A stretch of 64,000 bases of DNA, taken from Methanolobus profundi. Its GTDB lineage: Archaea; Halobacteriota; Methanosarcinia; Methanosarcinales; Methanosarcinaceae. The notes beneath the pieces are model-generated. The model did no database searches, had not been told where the DNA came from, and saw only the letters and a program-made list of their open reading frames with translations. The stretch spans positions 310,001 through 374,000 of the forward strand of contig NZ_FOUJ01000001.1 of the NCBI RefSeq assembly GCF_900114835.1, given 5' to 3'. This document shows positions 1 to 8,013 of the stretch, in pieces. A program made the position numbers and the translations under genes. How positions within the stretch are numbered: the stretch's first letter is position 1; each line of letters starts with the position of its first letter.

Positions 1-1
1 T

Positions 2-67
2 AAATATCTTCCTGAAACTGCGGATCTGTTCGAAGTTATGGTGTATTTCTCAAAAATGACATTATGA
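2..67 (+). CDS. 3' end of an unidentified protein, cut by the window edge
   Basis: An open frame enters from the left edge and ends at a TGA at 65-67. The visible tail reads KYLPETADLFEVMVYFSKM followed by Thr and Leu, which looks like ordinary protein. It would converge on the flavoprotein gene at 104-748 with a 36-base gap. Only 21 codons can be seen, so no family is assigned and the coding call is tentative. Confidence 0.4.
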   Translation, partial: KYLPETADLFEVMVYFSKMTL

Positions 68-103
68 TACGCTCTTTAATTGCCCGGCCAGATAATTTGT
101 CAA

Positions 104-748
104 TCAAAGAATAGAGTTCAATCTCATCTGATACCTTTCAAGTTCTTCGGTCACTCTTTCACTTGACATCTTCCCGGCTCCAAAGATCATATGGGTTTCA
201 AGTACTTCCATTCCTACGTATTCAAATGTACAATGGCTGATGTATCTCAACAGTTCATTGATATCTCCATGTCTTCCTTCACGGGAATACCAATCTTCTT
301 CTGCACCAGTACTTATCACCATCATTGCCTTCTTTCCTTTCAGAAGTCCGTTCTCGTAAACTCTGTCCTTTATTGGGCTGAAGGCAAAACCTGCTGCAAA
401 GGTCCTGTCTATCCATCCTTTCATAATTGCAGGCATTCCGGTGAAGTATATCGGGAAATGGAATATCAGGACATCTGCCCATTTTATCTTCTCCATCTCT
501 GACATGATATCATCAGAAAAAGTGCCTTCCTTACTTGCTGTGATCTGTTCAAGGAATGGGTTGAACAGGTCCGGGTCCTTGCGTTGCAAAAAATCACTCT
601 GGTCAAGAGCAGGCTTGAAACCCATGGAATACAGGTCAGAGAGCCTGATCTCATTACCTTTTTCTTCAATGGTCTTAATGGCCATCTCTTTCATTGCAGA
701 ATTGAACGACCTTGGTTCAGGATGCGCAAAAATGTATAATATATTCAT
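104..748 (-). CDS. Flavodoxin-fold NAD(P)H:quinone oxidoreductase-like protein
   Basis: A 214-residue protein of the MdaB/KefF/NQO1 flavodoxin-fold family, expected to bind FMN or FAD and use NAD(P)H to reduce quinones or related acceptors in the cytoplasm. The N-terminus (MNILYIFAHPEPRSFN) is the usual first strand with a phosphate-binding loop of this family. The segment around residues 90-115 (ADVLIFHFPIYFTGMPAIMK, then GWIDR) is the classical quinone-reductase signature, and a later STGA stretch fits the second flavin contact. The ATG at 748 has a GGGGAG ribosome binding site just upstream. It is monocistronic and has its own operator-like promoter. The substrate cannot be read from sequence. 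Confidence 0.85.
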   Translation of the reverse strand: MNILYIFAHPEPRSFNSAMKEMAIKTIEEKGNEIRLSDLYSMGFKPALDQSDFLQRKDPDLFNPFLEQITASKEGTFSDDIMSEMEKIKWADVLIFHFPIYFTGMPAIMKGWIDRTFAAGFAFSPIKDRVYENGLLKGKKAMMVISTGAEEDWYSREGRHGDINELLRYISHCTFEYVGMEVLETHMIFGAGKMSSERVTEELERYQMRLNSIL

Positions 749-791
749 AGTACTCCCCTATAGATCATTGATCAGGTAGTACTTATACATT
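749..791 (-). promoter_or_regulatory. Promoter and operator-like repeats of the quinone reductase gene
   Basis: On the minus strand a TATA-like ATGTATAAGT lies at 782-791. Between it and the GGGGAG ribosome binding site lies the inverted repeat GATCATTGATC (763-773), framed by two copies of the palindrome AGTACT (749-754 and 778-783). Paired GTACT elements around a redox flavoprotein promoter suggest a repressor site. The regulator is not identified and the reading is inference. Confidence 0.4.
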
Positions 792-803
792 TTTATGGTG
801 ACG

Positions 804-2747
804 TTACTTAAAAAGAGGAACTGTAAATGTAAAAACACTTCCTTTTCCAGGTTTGCTTTCTGCCCATATAGTACCACCATGCATTCTGACAAGTTCTTTT
901 GAGAGGGCAAGTCCAAGACCAGTACCTTCATATTTTCTTGATTCTGATGAGTCCAGCTGTACAAATGGATCAAAAAGTCTTTTCTGTTGTTCTGGTGGAA
1001 TGCCGATCCCTGTATCTCTCACAGAGATATGGATGTATCCATCCTTGAGTTCTGTACTGAGGGTTATAGAGCCTGTATTATCTGTAAATTTTATTGAATT
1101 GCCAACAAGGTTGAACAATATCTGCTTAAGCTTTGCTCTGTCAGCATATGCATATATCTCTTCGGGAACAGACTTCATTTCGATATGTATATCCTTTTTA
1201 TCAGCAAGATGATGTAATGTTGATATGACCTCGTTAAATATCTCGTACACTGGTACGTTATCCTTGAATATTTTCATGTTACCGGACTCTATCTTGGAGA
1301 TATCCAGTATATCATTGATTATATTGAGCAGGTGTTTTCCACTTCCTGAGATGTTCTCAAGATATGCTGATTGCTTTTCGTTGATATCTCCGGCAACTCC
1401 GTGAAGAATGATATCTGCAAATCCTATGACCGAATTCAGAGGTGTTCTCAGTTCATGGCTCATATTGGCAAGGAATTCGCTCTTGGTACGGTTAGCATTC
1501 TCAGCATCTATCTTTGCTTTTAGAAGAATATCCTCTGATCTCTTCTTTTCAGTGATATCGGTGCATATTGCAAGGTATCTGTTATTCGGAATCCTGACCG
1601 CCTGTACGTCCAGGTAAAAAACAGTTCCATCATTTTTTCTAAAAGGCATCTCTTCTGACATCTTTCCCTCATTGGTCAGCTTTTCAAAATTAAGTGTGTA
1701 AAGCTGTTCGTTCCCCTCAACGAAAAAGTCTTGAGGGGTCATTTTGAGGATCTCTTCTTCAGAATAACCTGTAACATTGCAGGCAGCAGGATTTATATCT
1801 ACAAAATTCTCTGATCCGTCAATAACAAAAATAGGATGCGGGGATATATTCACATATGTTCTGTATTTCTCTTCTTTTTCCTGTAGGGCTTCCATTGCAA
1901 GTTTTTCATTATGGACATCGACAGCGATCTCGAATCGCACCATGCGACCATCAGGCCATTCTATTGCTTTATCGATGCAGCGATACCATCGCTGATTTTT
2001 GGAATTCCTGAACTCCCATATGTGTGTTCTTCCGAGCTTCTCTCCAAAGATAAGGTGATTTGTACAGAATGGACAGGGTGAATCCATATCTTGAAGTATC
2101 TCATAACACTTCTTTCCAATAATGTCATTACCCATCTGTTCTTTGATAATTCTATTTGCGAACAGTAGCTCATAGGTCTCGGGATCGGCAACATAAGCAG
2201 GTTGATCAAAGGCTTCAAGTATAGATATTAGCTGTTCGTGTGATCTTATCAGCTCTTCTTCTTTTTCCTTCTGCAATGTGATGTCCCGGCTAACCCCAAG
2301 TAAGCCTATACAATTACCCTGTTTTGTATAGAGCGGTGCCTTGTATGTTTCAAGGAACATTCTCTTTCCATTGGCAAATGTGGTCCATTCTTCATTTCTG
2401 ATATCTTTCCTCTGCTCCATGACCATTTTGTCTATCGAAGAGAAATGGTCTGCTTCTTCTTTACTATGCAGATCATAGTCATTCTTTCCAATTATGTCTT
2501 CAATTGAAAGCTTAAAAGAGTCAGCATAAGCAACGTTGCATGCGATAAATCTTCCGTCCTTGTCCTTAAAGAATACAAGTTCGGGTACAGAGTTCAATAA
2601 TCCTTCAAAAAGAGTGATATTACTATGTATCTTTGCTTCCTTTTCTATCTCGAGAACGTTCAATGAATGTTCCAGCTCATGGATACGCTCTCTTAATGAT
2701 CTATTCTATTCTTCAAGTTCTTCTCTGGCTACGATCTCTTTTTCCAT
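804..2747 (-). CDS. Three-PAS sensor histidine kinase with an in-frame UAG at codon 14
   Basis: A soluble hybrid-free sensor kinase. From the TTG at 2663 (619 residues) it shows three PAS domains (roughly 20-130, 145-255 with a CPFC pair, 265-375), then HisKA with the H-box NMSHELRTPLNSVIGF near residue 400, an N-box (LFNLVGNSIKFT), G1 (DTGIGIP) and G2 (GTGLGLAL). No transmembrane segment or receiver domain is seen. No ATG precedes the first PAS domain after the stop, and neither TTG 2663 nor ATG 2747 has a good ribosome binding site. The same frame, however, runs back to ATG 2747 through one TAG (2706-2708), and the added residues (MEKEIVAREELEE, UAG, NRSLRERIHELEHS) form a clean heptad-type coiled coil. 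Either UAG is decoded as pyrrolysine, as in many Methanosarcinaceae, or translation begins at TTG 2663. A 41-base gap follows the 303-residue gene upstream, so the two are probably co-transcribed. Confidence 0.8.
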
Positions 2748-2788
2748 GTTCGGTCAAAATAGTTCAATTTATCCGATCGTCCGGGATA

Positions 2789-3700
2789 TCATTGTTTCAT
2801 GAAATCTATCATGTCAGTGAGCAGGTCCATTATCTCTTCTATCCTGTATGCCAGCAGATTTTCCTGCGTGGGTATGGTAAGGAATGAGTGTGATCCGGGT
2901 TTTGTTTCCGGCTCCATTGTACATATCATTTCTACAAGATGCTCGATAGCTTCGGGGTTAAGATCAAGGTCATCCTTCCTTTCCCTAATGGTCAGTGCCA
3001 GTGTCCTTAGTTCCTTATGGCAATTGTTATTGATGTCATAGTAGATGGATACGTTTTCCTCTGACCTTGGTGGGAACTGGATCCTGATCATATCAAGAAG
3101 CAGGTTCCTTATTAGCTCTCTTGACAATACGAAAGCTGACATGGTGAAACCACGTTTGAAGTTGGAATTTATCTCAGTTCTCATCGAGTTATAGTGCTCA
3201 TCGTAGAAGTCGTGATCTATAAGTTTATCCTGCCTTGTCAGTGAATGTGAAGGTTGTGAGCGTATCGGGTTGATCTTTACAAAGCGTTCCATATCAAAAG
3301 AGAAGTCGGTTATCCGGGGGAGTGCAGCCTTTAATATGGAATTTTGTTCTCTGACCCTCTTAGTAGTAATGTTGTCTGTGTAGCTCTTTGGCTTGTCCTT
3401 GAAGTATATTCCCTGAATATAATCCTGGACAGTGTATGTGTATTCATTTGTCCCTGAACGGTTATTCGTATGGTACAGGCTTTCGAACCTTATTGCCTTG
3501 TCTGGGACCATACTTCTTATTATTGGAAGGCAACGAGAGTACCATTTGTTGTACTCTCCAATGAACATATTACGTTTTTTCTGGTATCCTTTTTCATCTA
3601 CTTCACTATTATCTTCAAGCAGATCAAGGAGTACATTCCCTATTCTTATCAGGTCGGATATCTCATCCTTTGAAATATCAATATTATTTTGTCCGCTCAC
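2789..3700 (-). CDS. Uncharacterised 303-residue protein upstream of the histidine kinase
   Basis: I do not recognise the family. The protein is soluble, charged and apparently helical, with no signal peptide, membrane helix or cysteine cluster. The region FTMSAFVLSRELIRNLLLDM (about residues 190-210) resembles the core of HEPN/DUF4145-like helical domains, but the RxxxxH motif is not present, so this is only a weak hint. The start is a GTG at 3700; an AT-rich divergent promoter region follows. It lies 41 bases before the histidine kinase frame in the same direction, which suggests a two-gene transcript and possibly a role in the same signalling process. Confidence 0.75.
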   Translation of the reverse strand: MSGQNNIDISKDEISDLIRIGNVLLDLLEDNSEVDEKGYQKKRNMFIGEYNKWYSRCLPIIRSMVPDKAIRFESLYHTNNRSGTNEYTYTVQDYIQGIYFKDKPKSYTDNITTKRVREQNSILKAALPRITDFSFDMERFVKINPIRSQPSHSLTRQDKLIDHDFYDEHYNSMRTEINSNFKRGFTMSAFVLSRELIRNLLLDMIRIQFPPRSEENVSIYYDINNNCHKELRTLALTIRERKDDLDLNPEAIEHLVEMICTMEPETKPGSHSFLTIPTQENLLAYRIEEIMDLLTDMIDFMKQ

Positions 3701-3719
3701 AAAATAATATTATGGATGG

Positions 3720-3810
3720 TATTATATATAATATTATATATTCAGATTGGATCTAATGAACAGGATTTTATTCTATCGAGCTAAACATATTATATATCTT
3801 TTAAGGAGTG
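3720..3810. promoter_or_regulatory. AT-rich divergent promoter region with palindrome
   Basis: A 14-bp perfect palindrome (TATTATATATAATA, 3720-3733) sits in a block of nearly pure A/T between the 303-residue gene (minus) and the dehydrogenase gene (plus). On the plus strand a TATA element near 3786-3796 is followed by the ribosome binding site AAGGAGTG at 3803-3810, 7 bases before ATG 3818. Confidence 0.5.
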
Positions 3811-3817
3811 AGTTTAA

Positions 3818-4798
3818 ATGGATGTCCTGTGGCTTGAGCAATCAGAAGTTAAAAGTGTTATTGATATGCCTTTGACCCTGTCAGCGGTAGAAAATGGTTT
3901 CAGGGAGCATGGATTAAAAAAGGTTCAGATGCCTCCGAAATCCTATCTTTATTTTGATAAGCATAATGGTGATCTGCGAACGATGCCATCTTTTATGGAA
4001 GGGGAGGATATTGCAGGTGTTAAGATCGTTAATGTTCATCCTGATAACAGGGAAAAAGGGCTTCCGACGGTCATGGCGGTCATAGTTCTCAATTCCACGG
4101 AAACGGGTGCTCCTATTGCTATGATGGATGGTACTCATATAACTGATATGAGGACAGGAGCTGCTGGAGGTGTTGCTGCAAAATATCTGGCACGACCTGA
4201 TCCCCATGTAGTGGGTATGGTAGGAACAGGTGAACAGGCACGTACCCAGTTGCTGGCACTTGCTGAGGTAATGGATATCGAAGAAGTGAAGATCACCAGC
4301 AGGAATGTGTCTCACTGTGATGCCTTTGAGAAAGATATGAAGCAGTATATCAGTTGTGACTTCACGAAGAAAGCTAACATTCGAGACGTATGTGATTGTG
4401 ATGTTCTTGTAACGACCACGCCTGTAAGGGAACCTGTGGTAATGTCAGAGTGGATCAATGAAGGAACCCACATCAATGCCATAGGTGCTGATGCTATGGG
4501 TAAACAGGAACTGGAGTCTGCCCTTCTGAAAAGGTCAAGGATAATCGTTGATGATATCGTGCAGGCATCTCATTCAGGTGAGATCAATGTGCCAATGTCT
4601 TCCGGGGATATATCAGAGTCAGATATTTCCGCAGAGCTTGGAGAAGTGGTTGCCGGTGTAAAGACAGGAAGGAGATCAGATGAGGACATCACGATATTCG
4701 ATTCTACAGGTCTTGCTGTTCAGGATCTTGTGACAGCGAACATGGTCTACAGGAAAGCTCTTGAGATGGGCATTGGTAAAAGAATAAAATTGTTCTGA
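3818..4798 (+). CDS. Alanine dehydrogenase / ornithine cyclodeaminase family protein
   Basis: A 326-residue NAD-dependent enzyme of the ornithine cyclodeaminase/mu-crystallin superfamily. Archaeal members of this length are commonly alanine dehydrogenases, interconverting alanine and pyruvate plus ammonia; others are ornithine cyclodeaminases, and sequence alone does not settle which. Visible hallmarks are the substrate segment with KIVNVHPDN (about 70), DGTHITDMRTGAAGGVAA (about 105-125), the Rossmann glycine motif VGMVGTGEQARTQLLAL (about 132-148) and the C-terminal ITIFDSTGLAVQDLVTA. The length is normal for the family. The start at ATG 3818 is set by the strong AAGGAGTG upstream. The gene is followed by its own terminator. 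Confidence 0.85.
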   Translation: MDVLWLEQSEVKSVIDMPLTLSAVENGFREHGLKKVQMPPKSYLYFDKHNGDLRTMPSFMEGEDIAGVKIVNVHPDNREKGLPTVMAVIVLNSTETGAPIAMMDGTHITDMRTGAAGGVAAKYLARPDPHVVGMVGTGEQARTQLLALAEVMDIEEVKITSRNVSHCDAFEKDMKQYISCDFTKKANIRDVCDCDVLVTTTPVREPVVMSEWINEGTHINAIGADAMGKQELESALLKRSRIIVDDIVQASHSGEINVPMSSGDISESDISAELGEVVAGVKTGRRSDEDITIFDSTGLAVQDLVTANMVYRKALEMGIGKRIKLF

Positions 4799-4800
4799 TC

Positions 4801-4836
4801 ATGGTGATGGGAGAGATCACCATCTCTGTTCTTTTT
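4801..4836 (+). terminator. Hairpin terminator after the dehydrogenase gene
   Basis: Perfect 8-bp arms ATGGTGAT (4801-4808) and ATCACCAT (4816-4823) with a 7-base loop, followed by a T-rich tract. It lies between two convergent genes. Confidence 0.65.
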
Positions 4837-5153
4837 CAATAATTCTGGTAGATATCACCGGTATTGAGATTCTCTATCCTGTAGGCTACCATGACCATTC
4901 CTGAAATACCTACATTTTTTCCATGGTCCATGTCACCAATGATCCGAAGCCTGTCATCTCTTGCAACAGGACAGATGCCATTGTAGAGCACAACAAGTCT
5001 GTGTTCCTCATGTTCGACAGAAAAGATACTCACATATTTTGTCTTGATCCATCCGATCACTATGATTATGGGTATTCCCCAAAATGACCTGGTTCTGTAG
5101 GTTATGTTCGCATCTGTTACTGCATAGGCTTCAATGGTTCTTTCTTCTGGCAT
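4836..5153 (-). CDS. Uncharacterised 105-residue protein
   Basis: A small protein rich in beta-prone residues, with one hydrophobic stretch near residues 25-37 (FWGIPIIIVIGWI) too short to be called a membrane helix with confidence. The rest alternates charged and hydrophobic residues like a small beta-barrel. No family recognised. Start ATG 5153 opens with MPEERTIEAYAVTDANITYR. It converges on the dehydrogenase gene and is divergent from the membrane protein at 5217. Confidence 0.65.
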   Translation of the reverse strand: MPEERTIEAYAVTDANITYRTRSFWGIPIIIVIGWIKTKYVSIFSVEHEEHRLVVLYNGICPVARDDRLRIIGDMDHGKNVGISGMVMVAYRIENLNTGDIYQNY

Positions 5154-5216
5154 TTATTTATTGTACATCCTTATTTATTAAAAAAGTTTTCATGGTCCTG
5201 CTGATCGAATAAGACA

Positions 5217-5903
5217 TTGGACCTTAACAGGAAATTCTTATACGAGAAACAAAATAGAATAATTGTGGAAGAATTCGAAGAAGACAGTGAAGAGGAATTT
5301 GAGACCGAGAACTTCTCTGAGCTCATCAAATATACTTTTCCAGGTTATATCATAGGACTGATGACCGGTGTCCTGCTGGATGTATATGGGTACCAGCGCA
5401 GTCCAATTGGTCAATGGCTGGTGCGTACTCTTGCAGGTGAGGGAGAAAGCATATTCGAGGGTTTCTATTCCGTAAAGCAGCATTTCAAACCTTCAGCTCA
5501 GACCATGGCAGAGGCATATGGCTGGGGTAAGCTTTTCGGTATTGCTGTTCCATGGGTGATCGACCTTGGAAGCAGGCTTGCAGGTGTTGATGTCTATGGT
5601 ATTGAAGGCTTCTACATACCATATTTCTATTCTCTCAGTGACCAGATAGGTGCTAACATATCAGGAATGCTTTTTTTGAAGCGAAAGGAAGGTACATGGG
5701 ATGCTGCTTTTGAAAGGTACATCCGTCATCCTGTAATGCTTGCAAGCCTTGCTGTGATATTCATTGTTCCTCTGGGACTTTTGAGTTCACGTGTACTTGG
5801 TTTTAGTCCTACGACGCAGACCTTTACAGCTCTGGAGGCTATTGCTGCAAACCTGTGCTGGATACCACCTCTTGTTGGCTGGTATGTTGAAAGGAAAAAG
5901 TAA
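5217..5903 (+). CDS. Uncharacterised integral membrane protein
   Basis: A 228-residue protein with an acidic N-terminal cytoplasmic stretch ([19 protein letters not shown]) and several hydrophobic segments, clearest at about residues 43-58 ([17 protein letters not shown]), 101-117 ([17 protein letters not shown]), 176-196 and 208-222. A TGA at 5202-5204 closes the frame upstream, so the start must be TTG 5217 or the GTG at 5265; neither has a convincing ribosome binding site. No family recognised. It stands alone between a divergent and a separately promoted gene. Confidence 0.7.
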   Translation: MDLNRKFLYEKQNRIIVEEFEEDSEEEFETENFSELIKYTFPGYIIGLMTGVLLDVYGYQRSPIGQWLVRTLAGEGESIFEGFYSVKQHFKPSAQTMAEAYGWGKLFGIAVPWVIDLGSRLAGVDVYGIEGFYIPYFYSLSDQIGANISGMLFLKRKEGTWDAAFERYIRHPVMLASLAVIFIVPLGLLSSRVLGFSPTTQTFTALEAIAANLCWIPPLVGWYVERKK

Positions 5904-5987
5904 TATTTTTTTTCTTTATCTGGCAGTTCTCTTAATATATGTATCACAACTGCTGGAATTTAGCTTTCATTAGAAGTTCAACACAAG

Positions 5988-6036
5988 CTTTAAATAAAAC
6001 TCTCACATACATATGTAGTGTTAAGGCTACATATGC
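5988..6036 (+). promoter_or_regulatory. Promoter with CATATGTAG...CTACATATG inverted repeat
   Basis: A TATA element (TTTAAATA) near 5988-5996 is followed by a perfect 9-bp inverted repeat, CATATGTAG at 6010-6018 and CTACATATG at 6027-6035, with an 8-base spacer. The repeat lies where transcription should begin, about 40 bases before the start codon. It could be an operator or a 5' leader hairpin. CTACAT/ATGTAG half-sites recur at the FTR1 promoter (7967-7979). Confidence 0.55.
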
Positions 6037-6074
6037 AGGGAGTAAAATTCCTGCAATAAAGGAAGGTGTAAAAA

Positions 6075-6578
6075 ATGAAAAGAACAACATCAATACTCCT
6101 TGCTGGTATGCTCATTGCAGCTATTGCAGGGATCGGTATAGTAAGTGCAGCGGTGGATGACACCGATGAAACATTCTTCGGACAGATGTCCAGATGGGCT
6201 GGCCATGGAATGATGTATGCAAGTGGATATGCAAATGGTTACGGATATGCTGACTGTCCTGTTTATGGATCATATGCAGCTGATGGAACAACAGTTGAGA
6301 TCGAGGTAGAGACTGCTGATGAAGCAATAGCACTTGCAGAAAGTGTGATCGATGAAGATGTTGAAGATATCTACCAGATGAACAGATGGTGGGTATTCAC
6401 CTATACAGAGGATGATACCACAAAGCAGGGACGCATCGATGCCTACACCGGTGAGGTCATAGAGGACTTCTACACAAGCTCTTCATATCAGGGTCAGTAT
6501 TACCAGGGCGGACGTGGAATGCGTGGCGGTAGCTATGGTGGATATGGCGGCTGTGGAGGAGCAGGCTATAGGTACTGA
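6075..6578 (+). CDS. Secreted PepSY-like protein with Gly/Tyr-rich tail
   Basis: A 167-residue exported protein. An N-terminal signal peptide (KRTTSILLAGMLIAAIAGIG, probable cleavage after VSA) precedes a Met/Gly/Tyr-rich stretch, then a PepSY-like fold at about 75-135: TADEAIALAESVI, an aromatic strand (NRWWVFTYTEDD) and GRIDAYTGEVIEDF. The last 30 residues are Gly, Tyr and Gln rich. PepSY-like modules often bind or inhibit partner proteins outside the membrane; the function here is unknown. The start at ATG 6075 fits the AAGG of the leader. Placed in a patch with a small membrane protein, an ArsR regulator and the iron permease, a role in metal or redox response at the cell surface is possible but inferred. 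Confidence 0.75.
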   Translation: MKRTTSILLAGMLIAAIAGIGIVSAAVDDTDETFFGQMSRWAGHGMMYASGYANGYGYADCPVYGSYAADGTTVEIEVETADEAIALAESVIDEDVEDIYQMNRWWVFTYTEDDTTKQGRIDAYTGEVIEDFYTSSSYQGQYYQGGRGMRGGSYGGYGGCGGAGYRY

Positions 6579-6675
6579 TATCGCTCAATAGAGAATGATA
6601 ATCAAACAGGGAAGGTCGAAAACTAATAATACATCCCTTCCTATATACTCTTTATTAAAAATATAATTTTTAAGG

Positions 6676-6900
6676 GTGAATTATAATATGATGGGCAGCA
6701 GCATGTATGGTTATGGTATCTGGGGTCTTCTTTTGAACATACTTATCGTTCTTTTAGTTGTATGGGTGACGGTCACACTTCTTAATCGCTCAGGTTCTGA
6801 AGGTTCCGGGAATAATGAACGTATTGCCAGGGTAGAAAAGGATGTTGAAGACATCAAGAATATGGTCAGGGATATAAAGGATAAACTTGACGAGATCTAA
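6676..6900 (+). CDS. Small membrane protein with C-terminal coiled coil
   Basis: 74 residues: a Met/Gly/Tyr start (MNYNMMGSSMYGYG), one transmembrane helix (about 16-37, LLLNILIVLLVVWVTVTLL) and a charged coiled-coil tail (IARVEKDVEDIKNMVRDIKD). The layout resembles small membrane proteins often placed beside metal or copper genes, but no family is asserted. A GTG at 6676 follows AAGG; ATG 6688 is an alternative. Its stop lies 38 bases before the preferred ATG of the regulator that follows, so the two are probably co-transcribed. Confidence 0.7.
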   Translation: MNYNMMGSSMYGYGIWGLLLNILIVLLVVWVTVTLLNRSGSEGSGNNERIARVEKDVEDIKNMVRDIKDKLDEI

Positions 6901-6937
6901 ATCCTATAAGATCAACCGAAAAACAGCAGGATCACAG

Positions 6938-7231
6938 ATGACGATGACACTTCAGCAGATAACAACCCTGGGAGAGGCGATCTCACATCCGGTGAGGTTA
7001 AAGCTCCTGTATCTTCTCTCAGAGAGGGAAAGGTATGTGTATGATCTAGCCAAGGATCTGGATCTCTCACGTCAGGTCGTCCAGCTGCATCTGAAGAGGC
7101 TGGAAAAGGCTGGATTTGTTGAAAGTGATCTCAGACTTGAAGATAATGATAACAGAGCTAAGAAATTCTTCAAGTTGAAGGAATTCGATGTCAATCTTGG
7201 GATCGATGATCTGATACGGATATTTGGTTGA
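6938..7231 (+). CDS. ArsR-family winged-helix transcriptional regulator
   Basis: A 97-residue single-domain DNA-binding protein. The winged helix is clear: ISHPVRLKLLYLLSERERYV, then DLAKDLDLSRQVVQLHLKRL as the recognition helix pair, then GFVESDLRLED in the wing. A longer reading from TTG 6887 would overlap the previous gene, but ATG 6938 gives the usual N-terminus and is preferred. No cysteine metal site is visible, so if it senses a metal it does so by another route. It lies directly after the small membrane protein and is a natural candidate to regulate that gene and the PepSY gene. Its TGA abuts the stop of the convergent methyltransferase gene. Confidence 0.8.
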   Translation: MTMTLQQITTLGEAISHPVRLKLLYLLSERERYVYDLAKDLDLSRQVVQLHLKRLEKAGFVESDLRLEDNDNRAKKFFKLKEFDVNLGIDDLIRIFG

Positions 7232-7831
7232 TCAGGGTCTTGACCTTATCAGCCTGAAAACATCTTTTAATGCCATATTCTTTACATCATTAACATTAAG
7301 ACCTGCTTTTTTTACATTCTCTACTGTTTCTCTATTGATGTTCACACCAGTAGTTGCTTTTGTTATTGGATTGAAGAGGTCTTCTATAGTTGCAATTAAC
7401 CTGTTGTCACTTTTCATGTGTTCAAGGTTGATGACCATTCCATCTGGTTTACAGACACGTTTCATTTCTTCAAGTGCAGCAACAGGTTCTGGTATCGAGC
7501 ATAATACAAAGGTAGTGACAATATGATCAAAGCTGTCATCCTTAAATCCAAGATTCTCCGCATCCATCTGGAACAGTGATATATTATTCCTCTCGTTTGC
7601 TTTCTTCTTCGCATGGGAAAGCATCTTATCACTTATATCAACTCCAACAACCTCACATGTATCAGGATAATGGGGTATGTTCTTTCCTGTACCTATGCCA
7701 ACATCCAGTACTCTTCCCGATAATCCTATTAGGATCTCCTCTCTCCATTTACCAAATCGCATGGTTTCCATGGGGAGTTCCATCATGTCGAACACAGGTG
7801 ATATTCTGTTGTACTTGGAAATTATTGACAT
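7232..7831 (-). CDS. Class I SAM-dependent methyltransferase (UbiE/PEMT-like)
   Basis: 199 residues. The Rossmann methyltransferase motifs are all present: motif I VLDVGIGTGKNIPHYP (about 42-57), the acidic ribose contact VVGVDISDKML (about 62-72), motif II MDAENLGFKDDSFDHIVTTF (about 89-108) and motif III with VCKPDGMVINLEHMKSDN. The N-terminal YNRISPVFDMMELPME is typical of the phospholipid or menaquinone methyltransferase group. The substrate is unknown; lipid head groups are the commonest substrates for such archaeal proteins. Divergent from the FTR1 gene, and convergent with zero spacing on the ArsR gene. Confidence 0.85.
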   Translation of the reverse strand: MSIISKYNRISPVFDMMELPMETMRFGKWREEILIGLSGRVLDVGIGTGKNIPHYPDTCEVVGVDISDKMLSHAKKKANERNNISLFQMDAENLGFKDDSFDHIVTTFVLCSIPEPVAALEEMKRVCKPDGMVINLEHMKSDNRLIATIEDLFNPITKATTGVNINRETVENVKKAGLNVNDVKNMALKDVFRLIRSRP

Positions 7832-7951
7832 ACAATTTTCTTTGATCTCATTGTTTAAACTGTCTGTGGTATCTTTGGAGCAGATATTATTCTCTTTTAT
7901 TTGTATTGCTGTGTTTTTTCATTAAGCAGTAATATTTGCCCCTATCTTTGC

Positions 7952-7988
7952 ATATTTATATCTCTGCTACATTATGTAGGCTAGCCTA
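7952..7988 (+). promoter_or_regulatory. FTR1 promoter with overlapping palindromes, DtxR/IdeR-box-like
   Basis: A TATA-like ATTTATATC near 7952-7962 is followed by two overlapping palindromes: CTACATTATGTAG (7967-7979) and TAGGCTAGCCTA (7977-7988). The second closely resembles the core of the DtxR/IdeR consensus, TTAGG-TTAGCCTAA-type boxes that repress iron uptake genes when iron is bound. Its place between TATA box and start codon (ATG 8014) suits repression. The sequence is direct; the regulator identity is inference. Confidence 0.6.
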
Positions 7989-8013
7989 ATATAAAAAACG
8001 GTGACTAACAATT

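Noticed and set aside
6887-6937. Extended N-terminus of the ArsR regulator from TTG 6887, overlapping the small membrane protein gene
   Set aside because: The added residues (TRSKSYKINRKTAGSQ) are not part of the winged-helix family and ATG 6938 is a better start.
7224-7526. 100-codon plus-strand ORF opposite the methyltransferase
   Set aside because: It is the antisense shadow of a gene with all SAM-binding motifs; no independent evidence of coding.
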